This document shows, one piece after another, positions 34,977 through 44,538 of a stretch of 64,000 bases of DNA. The notes under the pieces were generated by a model. The model saw only the letters and a list, made by a program, of their open reading frames with translations, had not been told where the DNA came from and ran no database searches. Both the position numbers and the translations under genes were made by a program. This DNA comes from Neorhodopirellula lusitana (lineage in GTDB: Bacteria > Planctomycetota > Planctomycetia > Pirellulales > Pirellulaceae). The stretch's first letter is position 1. Each line of letters starts with the position of its first letter. The stretch lies in assembly GCF_900182915.1 (NCBI RefSeq), contig NZ_FXUG01000001.1:1178001-1242000 (forward strand), read 5' to 3'.

Positions 34977-35651
34977 ATGAAACGCTTCCATTCCCAAGCA
35001 CGCCTGTTGGTCACACGCTCCTTTGCGATCGCGACGGCCACACTCCTGCTCGGTTCGTTCCTCGCAACCGCTGTTCATGCTCAATCAGGCACGCGAACCC
35101 AACCATCACCTCGCCCGTCAACCACTTCGCAAGGTAGCGGCACGAAAACCGCACCCAGTGCGGTAGGGCTCCAGGGTTATTGTCCTGTTTGCATCATCAA
35201 GATGAAAAAATGGATCAAGGGCGATGCCCAACATTCTGCACAGTACGATGGCAAAACGTACTTATTCCCAGGCGCTGAACAGAAGCAGATGTTCCTGAGC
35301 GACCCAACAAAATACACTCCCATTCTTGGTGGCGATTGCGTCGTCGCCTTGGTAGAGATGGGAAAACGAGTCCCCGGAAGTCTTCAGTTTGCGGAATTGC
35401 ACGAAGACCACCTGTATCTCTTCGCAAACGAGAAAGCGAAGGGCATGTTTCAATCCAACAAGGAAAAATATGCTCACGCGGACATTGCACTGGGTGGCAA
35501 GTGCACGGTTTGTCGAGTCGAAATGAACAAGGACGTCGATGGCGTGCCCCAGTTCGCCAGCTCATACAAAGGCATGCGATACCTGTTCCCAGGCCAAGAA
35601 CAACAGCAGATGTTCAACCAGAACCCGAGCAAGTACGAAGTGACCAAGTAG
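34977..35651 (+). CDS. secreted protein with three YHS/TRASH-like metal-binding repeats
   Basis: 224 residues from MKRFHSQARLL, signal peptide ending near AVHAQ, then a Ser/Thr/Pro linker to about residue 62. Three related units of about 50 residues follow: 67-115 (GYCPVCIIKM, KTYLFPGAEQKQMF), 118-168 (GGDCVVALVEMGK, HLYLFANEKAKGMF) and 173-224 (GGKCTVCRVEM, MRYLFPGQEQQQMF). Each has one or two Cys at the start and a YLF-x(5-8)-MF ending, as in YHS-type heavy-metal domains; the middle unit has lost its second Cys. It is likely an extracytoplasmic metal-handling protein. A TGTGA-N6-TCACA site lies upstream. Confidence 0.75.
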   Translation: MKRFHSQARLLVTRSFAIATATLLLGSFLATAVHAQSGTRTQPSPRPSTTSQGSGTKTAPSAVGLQGYCPVCIIKMKKWIKGDAQHSAQYDGKTYLFPGAEQKQMFLSDPTKYTPILGGDCVVALVEMGKRVPGSLQFAELHEDHLYLFANEKAKGMFQSNKEKYAHADIALGGKCTVCRVEMNKDVDGVPQFASSYKGMRYLFPGQEQQQMFNQNPSKYEVTK

Positions 35652-36291
35652 GCATCTAGCGAGACACTTGAATGGTCCTCAATGGACTATTGGGCTGCGT
35701 TGCGTCGACCAGCAAGTGTGGCATGAATCTTGGTCATGAGGCTGGATCCTTTAACACGCCATCTCGCAGGTGTCGGCTGATTGCGGGATGAGCTTGGGCG
35801 AGAGTGGTCCTGTTGGCAGTTGTGGATTTCCCCGAATTCTTCAACTCGCCAACAGGACAATCGGTGACAAGTCTCGTAAAAACCTGGCAGGCCAAAGAAT
35901 TTACTTGGGTGGTTTCGAGATGGCAGCTTTATCAGTATCCCGATTGACTTGTGGTTCAGGCTGACGCTGTTGACGTTCTCGAAAGACTGTTTGACCGAAC
36001 GGTTTGCGGAAGAGCCTGCATTTCTGCGATCTTAAGTACAGCGGAAGCAACAGTCTTCGTGAAGATTCACTATTGTTCGGTCTGTGTGCTTGAGAAGTTG
36101 AAGCCTATTCACTCAAGTCGATTTCGTCGCGATTTGACTTCATCTGCACCAGCAAACATCTGCGCCGGCAAACATCTGGAAGGACTTTTCAAAGCCGAGG
36201 GTCCCCAGATTGTGCCCCCGAGCAGTTTGGAGTGCACAGCGGAGGGCACATCTATAGCTATGCCTGATTCATCAGGATGCCATCGGGGCAC
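35652..36291. other. gap with no convincing gene
   Basis: Only short overlapping frames are present; the longest plus-strand one (35951-36415) runs into the tRNA and is an artefact. No repeat or REP copy was seen. Confidence 0.5.
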
Positions 36292-36325
36292 GAAAAAACC
36301 CGCTAAAACCGGAGTTTTGCGGGCT
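36292..36325 (-). terminator. Rho-independent terminator after tRNA-Arg
   Basis: On the minus strand, CCCGCAAAAC and GTTTTAGCGGG pair around TCCG and are followed by six T residues, about 28 bases beyond the tRNA 3' end. Confidence 0.8.
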
Positions 36326-36353
36326 GCTGATTCGTCTGGATTATCGCGTGAGT

Positions 36354-36426
36354 ACACCCGGAGGGATTCGAACCCCCAACCCTCGGTTCCGAAGACCGAT
36401 GCTCTATCCAGTTGAGCTACGGATGC
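36354..36426 (-). tRNA. tRNA-Arg, anticodon TCG
   Basis: 73 bases fold as a cloverleaf: acceptor GCATCCG with CGGGTGT, D arm GCTCAACTGGATAGAGC, anticodon stem TCGGT/ACCGA with loop CTTCGGA (anticodon TCG, reading CGA), and T arm with GGTTCGAATCC. The CCA end is not encoded. Confidence 0.95.
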
Positions 36427-36734
36427 GTGTGCTGATTGAGGTGCTGTGGTGAAACCAAAACTGGTTTAACCACTTCTTAACCATGCCAAGTCGTTATCGG
36501 CATTCCCTCAACCGTTCTTGAATTATGCCTACCGGTTCCGTTCTTGGCAAGCGGGAGCCAGGATAGTGCGGAAGCCGTTTTGTTTGGCTTGATGCGGTGT
36601 GCTGTGGTGGCCTGTTTCGGTGGCTTGCATCGGACGTTTGACCAACGCCAGTGGGGCTGGTTCGTGTGATGGGCGTGTTGGCGGCCGCTTGAATTATCCT
36701 CTCTCTTATCTGACCCGTTTGCTGAATCCTTTTT
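36427..36734. other. gap between tRNA and FetB-like gene
   Basis: 308 bases holding the tRNA promoter side on the minus strand and the leader of the permease gene on the plus strand. No gene or repeat seen. Confidence 0.4.
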
Positions 36735-37673
36735 ATGGCTGATCCAATTTCTTTGACGCGACTCAGCTTCGCGTTGATCCCGGTGGTGGGGTTGCTGTTG
36801 TACTTGGCGGTGTTGGGTTACGCGGTTCGTGGTTCGCTCCACGGTCTCGCTCGCATGTTGATCCAGTTGTCGTTGGTCGGGTACCTGTTGGTGTTCCTGT
36901 TCGAATCCGATCAAGCTTGGATCGTCTTGTTGGCTCTGACAGTGATGATGTTGGCTGCTTCGCTGATCGCGGTGCGGACCTCCACTCAAAATTCTTGGCG
37001 GCGGTACGTGCACGTTTGGATTTCAATCTTGGTGGGCGGCGGGGGGACTCTGGCGATCGTGACTCAAGGTGTTTTGGAGGTAACGCCTTGGTACAGCCCG
37101 CGGGTGGTGATCCCGTTGGCTGGGATGACGTTTTCGAACTGCATGAACGCATTGTCACTGGCAATTGAAAGGCTGGAGGCCAGTGAGAAGGCTATCGAAA
37201 AAGCCAGTGAGAAAGAAAAAGCCAGTGAGAAAGTTGCGGAGAAGCCCGGTGCCCGCACCGGTTCGGAAACGCATGGGGTAGTCGGTAACGGGGGTTTAGG
37301 AAATGAGGGCATGCGGCAGGATACCGCAGAGGTGACCTGCGAAGACAGCCTTTCGTCGGAAGGGAGCTACGCCGGACGCACGGTAGATCAGGAAGTTGAA
37401 GGTCAACGAGTTGCCGATGGGGCGGCCGGGCAGCGTGCCCGTGAGGCCGTGTCGGTGGCGTTGATTCCGATCACCAACAGTCTGTTTGCGGTGGGTGTCG
37501 TTTCGATTCCTGGGATGATGACCGGGCAGGTTTTAGCGGGTGTTTCGCCACTGATTGCGGCTCGGTACCAAATCATGATTATGTGCTTGGTTTTTGCCTC
37601 CGCAGGCTGGTCTCTGATGGTGTTCATGTGGCTGCGCCGCACTGGGACTCCCCCGACAGAGCGGATCGCTTAG
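36735..37673 (+). CDS. FetB/UPF0014-type ABC transporter permease with expanded loop
   Basis: 312 residues and about seven membrane segments. The C-terminal signature LIPITNSLFAVGVVSIPGMM followed by TGQVLAGVSPLIAARYQ identifies the FetB (YbbM) permease family, linked to iron export and oxidative-stress resistance in E. coli. The cytoplasmic loop before the signature is unusual: about residues 148-233 contain imperfect repeats (EKASEKEKASEKVAEK) and then a Gly/Glu-rich stretch, where relatives have a short amphipathic helix. The ATPase partner (FetA) is not adjacent. A strong terminator follows, so it is separate from the nusA operon. Confidence 0.85.
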   Translation: MADPISLTRLSFALIPVVGLLLYLAVLGYAVRGSLHGLARMLIQLSLVGYLLVFLFESDQAWIVLLALTVMMLAASLIAVRTSTQNSWRRYVHVWISILVGGGGTLAIVTQGVLEVTPWYSPRVVIPLAGMTFSNCMNALSLAIERLEASEKAIEKASEKEKASEKVAEKPGARTGSETHGVVGNGGLGNEGMRQDTAEVTCEDSLSSEGSYAGRTVDQEVEGQRVADGAAGQRAREAVSVALIPITNSLFAVGVVSIPGMMTGQVLAGVSPLIAARYQIMIMCLVFASAGWSLMVFMWLRRTGTPPTERIA

Positions 37674-37736
37674 CATTGACACGCGGAGGCTGGTTCGATA
37701 GCCTTCCTTCACATGACTTCAGGCACACTTACGTTG

Positions 37737-37769
37737 GCCCGGGCCCTATTTGGTTCGGGCTGTTTTTTT
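37737..37769 (+). terminator. Rho-independent terminator of the FetB-like gene
   Basis: Nine-base stem GCCCGGGCC/GGTTCGGGC (two G-T pairs) with loop CTATTT, followed by TGTTTTTTT, 64 bases after the stop. Confidence 0.85.
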
Positions 37770-37860
37770 GGCGGATGCCAGCATTCTGCCCTAATCATTC
37801 CTGCTGTCATGCTTTTATCGTAACCCCTGACTTCTCTCTCCTTTGCACCTCTTGGTCGCC

Positions 37861-39384
37861 ATGAACCCGCAAGACATTTTGCGTTACGTCGATTCACTCC
37901 ATCGCGACAAGAACATCGATACCGAGTTGCTTTTTCAAGCGATTGAGTCCGCTCTTCAGAGTGCTGCGCGGAAGCAGTACGGGGAAGAATCGGACGTGCT
38001 GGTAGCGATCGATCGTGAAAACGGACGGATCTCGGCAACGTTGGAAGGCGAGCCTCTTGGCGACGACCAGATTGGTCGTATCGGCGCTCAGACGGCGAAA
38101 CAGGTCATTATCCAGAAAGTTCGCGAAGCCGAACGTGACGCGTTGATGATCGAGTATCGCGATCAAATCGGCGAGATCGTTAGCGGCATGATTGGCCGGG
38201 CTGACGGTGGTGTGGCGACCGTGAACCTGGGCAACGTGGAAGCGATTTTGCCACGCAGTGAGCAGATTCCGGGTGAGAGCCTGCATGCGAACGAACGCGT
38301 TCGCGCGATTGTGTACGAAGTGCGTCCATCGGGAGGCAATCGGGTGCGAGTGGTCTTGAGCCGAACTCGTCCGCAATTTGTGCAGCAACTGTTTGAACAA
38401 GAAATTCCTGAGTTGACCGACGGCGTGATCGCAATCAAGTCGATTTCTCGGGAGCCAGGCTACCGAAGTAAGGTCGCCGTCAGCAGTGAAGACCAGCAGA
38501 TCGATCCGATTAGCGTTTGCGTTGGCTATCGTGGCAGTCGGATCAAGGCGGTTCGTGAAGAATTGGCCGGCGAACACATCGATGTGGTTCGCTACGACAG
38601 CGACCCGGAAATTTTGATCCCCAATGCACTTCAGCCTGCTGAAGTGGATCAAGTGTTGCTGTGTGACATGATTGGTCGGGCGATCGTCTTGGTGAAGGAA
38701 GATCAGCTTTCACTGGCGATCGGTCGTCGCGGCCAGAACGTCCGTTTGGCGAGTAAGCTTTGCGGCTGGGATATTGAGATCATGACCGGCGGCGAACTGG
38801 AAGAGCAGATCGAGCGTGCGGTCGGGGGCTTCAGTCAGATCCCAGGCATCACTGAAGAGATCGCTCAATCGCTCGTTGAACAGGGCTATTTGTCGTACGA
38901 TGACCTCTCGGTGATCGAGCCAGACCAGTTCATGGAGATGAGCGGTCTGACCGAAGAACAGGTCGATCAGGTTGTCGAGATCGCCGAGCGGAACGCGGAA
39001 GACGCTGAGCGAGCCGCGGCGGAAGAACGCCGGGTTCGACGAGATAAAGAGAAGTTGGATCGTGACCGCGCCGAAATTGAATCGAAGCTAGAGCCGGCTG
39101 CCCCATCTGAAACAACTGAGTCTGAAGCAGCTGACGCGGAAGTCTCGGCCGAAGCTGTTGCTGAAGTGGCCGTTGAAGAAGCTGCTGAAGAAGTCAGTGA
39201 AGAGTCTGGTGAGCCAGTGGCCGCAGTGGAATCGGAAGAGTCTGCTGAGGCGGAAGTGCCGGCCGCAGACGCTGAATCCCCCTCTGTTGACGAAGGAGTT
39301 GTTGCTGAGGCAGAGCCCGAGCAGGGTGATGCGGAAAGCAACGAAGAAATCGTTGCAGAGAAAGATTCCAACGGAAACGTGTAA
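37861..39384 (+). CDS. nusA: transcription elongation/termination factor NusA
   Basis: 507 residues from MNPQDILRYVDSLHRDKNID; six more in-frame codons lie upstream but the family starts here. Domains: N-terminal RNA-polymerase-binding part (1-125), S1 (about 130-195, GMIGRADGGVATVNLGNVEA), two KH domains (about 205-340, DPISVCVGYRGSRIKAVREE and LSLAIGRRGQNVRLASKLCG), a helix-hairpin-helix region (about 345-390, FSQIPGITEEIAQSLVEQGY) and a 90-residue acidic Glu/Ala tail. The tail is longer than in most NusA proteins. It is followed by infB, rbfA and yebC, the conserved translation/transcription cluster; rimP is not immediately upstream. Confidence 0.97.
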   Translation: MNPQDILRYVDSLHRDKNIDTELLFQAIESALQSAARKQYGEESDVLVAIDRENGRISATLEGEPLGDDQIGRIGAQTAKQVIIQKVREAERDALMIEYRDQIGEIVSGMIGRADGGVATVNLGNVEAILPRSEQIPGESLHANERVRAIVYEVRPSGGNRVRVVLSRTRPQFVQQLFEQEIPELTDGVIAIKSISREPGYRSKVAVSSEDQQIDPISVCVGYRGSRIKAVREELAGEHIDVVRYDSDPEILIPNALQPAEVDQVLLCDMIGRAIVLVKEDQLSLAIGRRGQNVRLASKLCGWDIEIMTGGELEEQIERAVGGFSQIPGITEEIAQSLVEQGYLSYDDLSVIEPDQFMEMSGLTEEQVDQVVEIAERNAEDAERAAAEERRVRRDKEKLDRDRAEIESKLEPAAPSETTESEAADAEVSAEAVAEVAVEEAAEEVSEESGEPVAAVESEESAEAEVPAADAESPSVDEGVVAEAEPEQGDAESNEEIVAEKDSNGNV

Positions 39385-39500
39385 TCGGACCATGCAGGCC
39401 GTTTTCATATTTCTTGGTTTTGCGTTATCCTACTGCATTAGTGTTCCGTGGCATTTGCACGGTTCGCAACTGAACCCATTTTTTACCGCTATGAAATTCC

Positions 39501-39519
39501 CCGGCTTACGCCGGTTTTG
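39501..39519 (+). terminator. weak hairpin with T run between nusA and infB
   Basis: CCGGC TTAC GCCGG followed by TTTT in the 273-base gap. The stem is short, so it may act as a partial terminator or attenuator inside the operon. Nothing else stands out in this gap. Confidence 0.35.
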
Positions 39520-39657
39520 GTGTCATTCGAAGGCCAGAATCGGTGTTGATGTCGATGGAGGTTTTTTTATGCGATTTTGAACGAAACAACATGAAGCCGA
39601 GCAGCCCATGCGGGGCCGTCGGACTTCATCTATCGAATTTGACAGGATTTCCACCCC

Positions 39658-42600
39658 GTGCCAGTACGCATTTACGCGCTCGCCAAAGAACTCAATCTCG
39701 ACAGCAAAGACCTCGTTGATCTGGTAAAGAAAGCCGGTATCAGCGGGAAAGGTTCCGCGCTTGCTAGTCTCAGCGATGATGAAGCTCAGCAAGTCCGTAA
39801 TCACCTTTCCGGTGGTAACAAGCCTGCTGAGTCGGCTCCGAAGCCGGCGGCCAAGCAAGCCCCAGTCAACCCGTCTGCCCCGATTCGTGAAGTTGCTCCG
39901 GTACGCGACCTTGATCGCAGTGCCGTTCGCAAACCGTCCGCCATTCCCGCTGGGCGACCTAAGTCCAGCGAAGCGGACGAAGCTGCCGCTGCTGAAAAGA
40001 AGCGTCCGGCACCTGTGTTGAGGACTCCAAAACTCGCACCGGCCCCGGTCAGTCAGGCGCCGACTCCGCCACCTGCGGCGCCGAGTTCGCCTAAGCCGGA
40101 AGTGCGTCTAAAGGATGTGATGCCGGGACGATCCAGTGGTGCCAATCGGCCCGCGACCCAGGAAACTCCTGTCGCTGCTGCTCCACCAAAACCGAAGCCT
40201 GCTGCACCAGCGGCGCCCGTTCCTGTGGCCCCTGTTCGGCCAGAACCTGCAGCCCCGGCAGCGAAGTCAGGTGGTTTGGCTAGCCGAATCGCCGATCGCA
40301 TGGCCAGCAACTCGGGCGGCCGTGTGGTTCCTAATCGTCCCGGTGCTCCACTTGAATCCATTCGCCGATCCGGCATGGGCGGTGGTGGCAAGATGCGTTC
40401 GTTGGATCGCACAACCAATCGCGGTGGCGAGAAGCCCGCTTCGAAGGATGACGCAAAAGCCAAGAAGCGTGAGCCACGGATTAAGGTGAACTTGGCTCAA
40501 TTGCCAAATGCGCCAGCACCGGCGGCACCGATCGCTTCGGGTGCTCCTGCTCAAAAGCCAGATATCAAGCTGACACGTGATGTCATCGAAGGTCACAAGC
40601 AGGGCATGAAGGCGCCGCTTGAGCGACTTGAAAAAGACGATGCGGAGAAGAAACGCACCAAGACAGCCGCTGCGACGCTGGGCGAGTTTGCCGGGCGTAA
40701 AAAGACTGTTGAAGAAGAAGAGAAGCCGCGTAAGAAGGGCTTGGCTGGCATGGCCAGTGCTCGAGCCGAGCGTTCGCGTGGTGGTGGCGGTCGTCGTGTG
40801 ATTGGCTCGGGCGATCACGATCGTTCCCATTATCGTCGTAACCGTCCGCGGATTCGCCGGAAGGGCACTAACACTGCTGCACCTCGAAAAGAACGCGTGC
40901 AACTTGAATTGCCGTGTACCGTCCGTAGCTTCTGTGAAGCCGCCGGTGTTGCTGTTCCGGACTTGATGAAGACGTTGATGGGGATGGGCATGATGCTCAA
41001 CATCAACGCTGATATCGATTTGGAAACCGCTGAATTGGTTGCCACTGAGCTTGGTGTGGATATCGAGCTGAAGGCTTCCGAGACGCTCGAAGATGAGCTG
41101 ATCACCCAAATCGAAGAGCATGAAGACGAAGCCGAGTCGCTTGTCGCTCGTGCTCCGATCGTGACGTTCCTGGGTCACGTTGACCACGGTAAAACCAGTT
41201 TGCTGGATAATCTGATCGGCATTAATGTCGTCAAGGGCGAAGCTGGCGGGATTACCCAACACATTCGAGCTTACAAGGTTCCCAAGGGCGACCGAGCTGT
41301 CACGTTTGTGGATACGCCGGGCCACGAAGCGTTTACGGAAATGCGTGCTCGTGGTGCGAATGTGACCGACATCGCTGTGCTTGTTGTCGCCGCCGATGAC
41401 GGGATCATGCCGCAAACGGAAGAGGCAATCAGCCATGCAAAGGCGGCGAATGTGCCGATCGTTGTGGCTTTGAACAAGATTGACTTGGAAGGTGTTGACG
41501 CGAACCGTGTCATGACCCAGCTAACTGAACATCAACTGACGCCAAGTGAATGGGGCGGCGACGTGGAAGTCGTGCGTACCAGTGCCACGACCGGCGAGGG
41601 GATGGATGAACTGCTGGAAACACTGCTCACGATCGCTGAGCTGAACGAATATTCTGCTAACCCCAAGCGATCGGCATTGGGTGTTTGCTTGGAATCCGAG
41701 CAACACGGCGACCGCGGTGTGGTTGCGAAGGTGGTTGTTCAGAACGGCACGCTTCGCGTTGGTGATATCCTTGTTTGTGGTCCGGCTCACGGTCGGGTGC
41801 GAGCGATGAAGGATACGCTGACAGGTAAGGCGATCAAGGAAGCAGGTCCAAGCACTCCAGTGAGCTTGTTCGGTTTAGATAAGCCCCCTGGTGCGGGTGA
41901 CCGGTTCCATGTCCTGAGTGACATCACCCAGGCTCGCGAAATCGCGGGTTCACGGGACGATGAAAGTAGTCGCCAGTCGCTATCGGGAATCACGACGAAG
42001 GTGTCGTTCGACAACTTCCAAGAGATGCTCGAAGGTGGCAACCTGGCTCCGGGCGAAGAGCGAGTTAAGTTGAACTTGATCATCCGTGCGGATGCTCGTG
42101 GTTCGCTTGAAGCGATCGATAAGGAACTGAGTAAGTTCGATCACCCAGAAGTCGAAATCCGAGTGCTGCAGCGTAGCGTTGGCGGGATCACACTCGCGGA
42201 CACCACGCTTGCGAGTGCGTCCGGTGCGGTCATTCTTGGTTTCAATGTCATTCCGGGCGAGCAAGCTCGAGTGATGGCGGATCAACGGGGCGTTGAAATT
42301 CGTCGGTACGACGTGATTTACAAGCTGACCGATGACATTCGCATGATGATCGAAGGCCGTCTGAAGCCGGAAGAGCGAGTTGTCGAACTCGGACGTGCTT
42401 TGGTGAAACAGGTCTTCTCGATCAGCCGGGTTGGTACCATCGCAGGTTGCTATGTTGCCCAGGGCACGATCGTGCGGAACTGCCGTATTCGAGTCAGTCG
42501 TGATGGCCGCGTGATCGGCGATTACCAGCTCGACACGCTTCGCCGGATCAAGGAAGACGTCAAGGAAGTCCCACGCGGAATGGAATGTGGTATTCGACTG

Positions 42601-42678
42601 GCCGGTTTCAATGACATCAAACAAGATGATGTCTTGGAGGCTTACAAGATCGAAAAAGTAGCCCGTAAACTCGAGTAG
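39658..42678 (+). CDS. infB: translation initiation factor IF-2
   Basis: 1006 residues from a GTG with AGGA about 11 bases upstream, opening [20 protein letters not shown], the normal IF2-N start. A long Pro/Ala/Lys/Arg-rich linker covers about 55-410. The GTPase domain follows (about 495-665) with [28 protein letters not shown] and NKIDLEG, and then the EF-Tu-like domain II, domain III and the C-terminal fMet-tRNA-binding part ([38 protein letters not shown]). It delivers initiator tRNA to the 30S ribosome. The extended linker is common in this phylum. Confidence 0.97.
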   Translation: MPVRIYALAKELNLDSKDLVDLVKKAGISGKGSALASLSDDEAQQVRNHLSGGNKPAESAPKPAAKQAPVNPSAPIREVAPVRDLDRSAVRKPSAIPAGRPKSSEADEAAAAEKKRPAPVLRTPKLAPAPVSQAPTPPPAAPSSPKPEVRLKDVMPGRSSGANRPATQETPVAAAPPKPKPAAPAAPVPVAPVRPEPAAPAAKSGGLASRIADRMASNSGGRVVPNRPGAPLESIRRSGMGGGGKMRSLDRTTNRGGEKPASKDDAKAKKREPRIKVNLAQLPNAPAPAAPIASGAPAQKPDIKLTRDVIEGHKQGMKAPLERLEKDDAEKKRTKTAAATLGEFAGRKKTVEEEEKPRKKGLAGMASARAERSRGGGGRRVIGSGDHDRSHYRRNRPRIRRKGTNTAAPRKERVQLELPCTVRSFCEAAGVAVPDLMKTLMGMGMMLNINADIDLETAELVATELGVDIELKASETLEDELITQIEEHEDEAESLVARAPIVTFLGHVDHGKTSLLDNLIGINVVKGEAGGITQHIRAYKVPKGDRAVTFVDTPGHEAFTEMRARGANVTDIAVLVVAADDGIMPQTEEAISHAKAANVPIVVALNKIDLEGVDANRVMTQLTEHQLTPSEWGGDVEVVRTSATTGEGMDELLETLLTIAELNEYSANPKRSALGVCLESEQHGDRGVVAKVVVQNGTLRVGDILVCGPAHGRVRAMKDTLTGKAIKEAGPSTPVSLFGLDKPPGAGDRFHVLSDITQAREIAGSRDDESSRQSLSGITTKVSFDNFQEMLEGGNLAPGEERVKLNLIIRADARGSLEAIDKELSKFDHPEVEIRVLQRSVGGITLADTTLASASGAVILGFNVIPGEQARVMADQRGVEIRRYDVIYKLTDDIRMMIEGRLKPEERVVELGRALVKQVFSISRVGTIAGCYVAQGTIVRNCRIRVSRDGRVIGDYQLDTLRRIKEDVKEVPRGMECGIRLAGFNDIKQDDVLEAYKIEKVARKLE

Positions 42679-42786
42679 TCGTCTGCGGTGAGAGGCGGGA
42701 AGCTGTCACCAGTTTTCCGCTTTTGCTCCGCGGCCTCCGCTTCGATTTATTCTCCATTCCTACCCCCACGCTCCACGCGAATCCCC

Positions 42787-43242
42787 TTGTCCAGCCGACG
42801 ACTCCTTAAAGCAGCCGAAGCGATCCGCGAAGTCGTCGCGGCATCGATTTTGACTGACATTCGTGACCCACGGGTCGAAAACGTCACCGTCATCAATGTT
42901 GATGTCGCCCCCGATATGCGGGAGGCAAAGGTCTATGTCAGCGTGATGGGGGATGAAACGCAAAAACAATTGTCTCTTCGCGGTTTACAGAATGCCGCTG
43001 GGTTTTTGCAAAGTAAAATTGCCAATCGGCTCGACACCCGCTACACGCCTCGCTTGCGATTTGAGATCGACCGTGGCCAAGAAAACGCGGCTGCCGTCGG
43101 AGAAATCCTGGCACGAATTCAGCGTGAGAGAGATGGGGTTGCTGAGCCCGTTGCTACTTCGGACGAATCCGGGGTCGAGGCGACGCCAAGCGACGATCCA
43201 ACAAACGGCGATGCATCCGCGCCGACCCCTGAAGGTTCCTGA
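42787..43242 (+). CDS. rbfA: ribosome-binding factor A
   Basis: 151 residues if started at the TTG of LSSRRLLKAAEAIREVV, which is where homologues begin. The open frame extends to a GTG at 42688, just after the infB stop, but the extra 33 residues (MRGGKLSPVFRFCSAAS ...) resemble nothing. The KH-like core is intact: SILTDIRDPRVENVTVINVD, KVYVSVMGDE, GFLQSKIANRLDTRYTPRLR and FEIDRGQENA. A Ser/Thr/Pro tail follows. RbfA matures the 30S subunit by binding 16S rRNA. The non-ATG start and lack of a clear ribosome-binding site suggest coupling to infB translation. Confidence 0.88.
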   Translation: MSSRRLLKAAEAIREVVAASILTDIRDPRVENVTVINVDVAPDMREAKVYVSVMGDETQKQLSLRGLQNAAGFLQSKIANRLDTRYTPRLRFEIDRGQENAAAVGEILARIQRERDGVAEPVATSDESGVEATPSDDPTNGDASAPTPEGS

Positions 43243-43338
43243 GTCGGCATCACGCCATGTTCATTGATTTCAAGGTTCATTGGCTTCAAGACCGACCGGC
43301 CTGCTATCCACCCGCAAACTAATCCATTTTAACGCTCC

Positions 43339-44520
43339 ATGTCCGCGACGAACCGCTCCAAACTGATCGCCAAACTTCAAACGGCGCTGAAGAAGAACTA
43401 CGACGTGCCGCCTGCCAGCCCGTCCCGCCCGCTGCTTGAGCACGCGTTGTACGCTTGTCTGTTAGAAGACTGCACCAGCGAACTGGCCGATGAAGGCCTG
43501 GCAAAGTTGGAACAGGACTATTTCGATTGGAACGAAGTGCGTGTGACGACGGTCACCGAGTTAGGCACCGTTCTGTCGAGTTTGCCCGACGCTGCCAAGG
43601 CGGCCGCTCGGCTCAAAGGCACCCTGCAGGGCATTTTCGAAGAGTTCTACTCATTCGATTTGGATCACCTGAAGAAAGAGAATCTCGGCAAGGCGGTCGC
43701 CCGGTTCGAGAAGATTCCTGGCATGACTCCCTTTGTGTTGAGCTACATCATTCAACACGGATTGGGTGGGCATTCGATCCCGATCGATTATTCGGGCATG
43801 GTCATCATGTTGGTCACGGGGATTGCTACCCAAGCGGAAGCCGCCGATGGCCGCGTTCCTGGATTGGAGCGAGCGATTCCTAAAAGCAAAGGCATCGAGT
43901 TCGCCACACTTTTGCATCAACCGGCTGTTGCTCTTTTGACTGACCCTAAGGACAAGGCGGGGCGGGCGTTGCTTGACTCGGTTGTCAAAGGGAGTTCAGA
44001 AGGGCTTGATGAGTGGTTGGTGAGCAAGAAGGCAGCCAAGAAACGCGTCGCTCGCCGTCGGGCGGAAGAGCGTGAAGTTGCCAAGCTGGAAGCGGAAGCC
44101 GAAGCTGCGGCTGCTCCTGTTGCAGCTGCTCCGACCGGTAAGAAAAAGCCGATCCGGTCCGCTGCGAAAGCAACGTCAACGACCAACAAGCCTCGCGCCT
44201 CTAAGAAGGCCGCTCCCGCAGCCAAAGCCGCGGCACCGAAGGCGGCTGAAGCAAAGGCTTCAGCACCCAAGGCCAGTGAGCCCACCGCGGAGCCTGAGCC
44301 TGCGGGCAAGTCTGCAACGAAGAAAGCGGCACCTAAGAAGACCACGACCAAGAAGGCCAGCAAGACTGATTCGGATGCGAAGCCTGAGGCTAAGTCTGGT
44401 AGTAAGAAGACCGCTAAGAAAACGACTGAGAAGGACGCGGATGACTCCAAGACGGCTTCCGCTTCCGAAGGTGGCAAGAAAGCCAGCAACCGCAAACTCA
44501 CCAAGCGAAAGCCGCGTTAA
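43339..44520 (+). CDS. HhH-GPD (endonuclease III-like) protein with histone-H1-like tail
   Basis: 393 residues. Residues about 25-215 have the helical layout of endonuclease III-type DNA glycosylases: YFDWNEVRVTTVTELGTVLS, then the hairpin FEKIPGMTPFVLSYIIQHG and HSIPIDYSGMVIML with the conserved Asp. The catalytic Lys of the hairpin and the C-terminal iron-sulfur cysteines are absent, so base-excision activity is doubtful. From about 230 the protein is almost only Lys, Ala, Pro, Thr and Ser (KKAAPKKTTTKKASK), like histone H1 or bacterial Hc1. This tail should bind DNA or RNA. The gene lies between rbfA and yebC (18-base gap to the latter), so it is probably part of their operon. Confidence 0.75.
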   Translation: MSATNRSKLIAKLQTALKKNYDVPPASPSRPLLEHALYACLLEDCTSELADEGLAKLEQDYFDWNEVRVTTVTELGTVLSSLPDAAKAAARLKGTLQGIFEEFYSFDLDHLKKENLGKAVARFEKIPGMTPFVLSYIIQHGLGGHSIPIDYSGMVIMLVTGIATQAEAADGRVPGLERAIPKSKGIEFATLLHQPAVALLTDPKDKAGRALLDSVVKGSSEGLDEWLVSKKAAKKRVARRRAEEREVAKLEAEAEAAAAPVAAAPTGKKKPIRSAAKATSTTNKPRASKKAAPAAKAAAPKAAEAKASAPKASEPTAEPEPAGKSATKKAAPKKTTTKKASKTDSDAKPEAKSGSKKTAKKTTEKDADDSKTASASEGGKKASNRKLTKRKPR

Positions 44521-44538
44521 TCCAGAAGGAATCTTAGT

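Noticed and set aside
36109-36415. Small genes over the tRNA region
   Set aside because: The frames translate tRNA sequence and its terminator; artefacts.
39491-39580. 29-codon frame between nusA and infB
   Set aside because: It covers a hairpin and has no ribosome-binding site or recognisable product.
40267-41436. 389-codon minus-strand open frame
   Set aside because: Lies wholly antisense to infB, which is certain.
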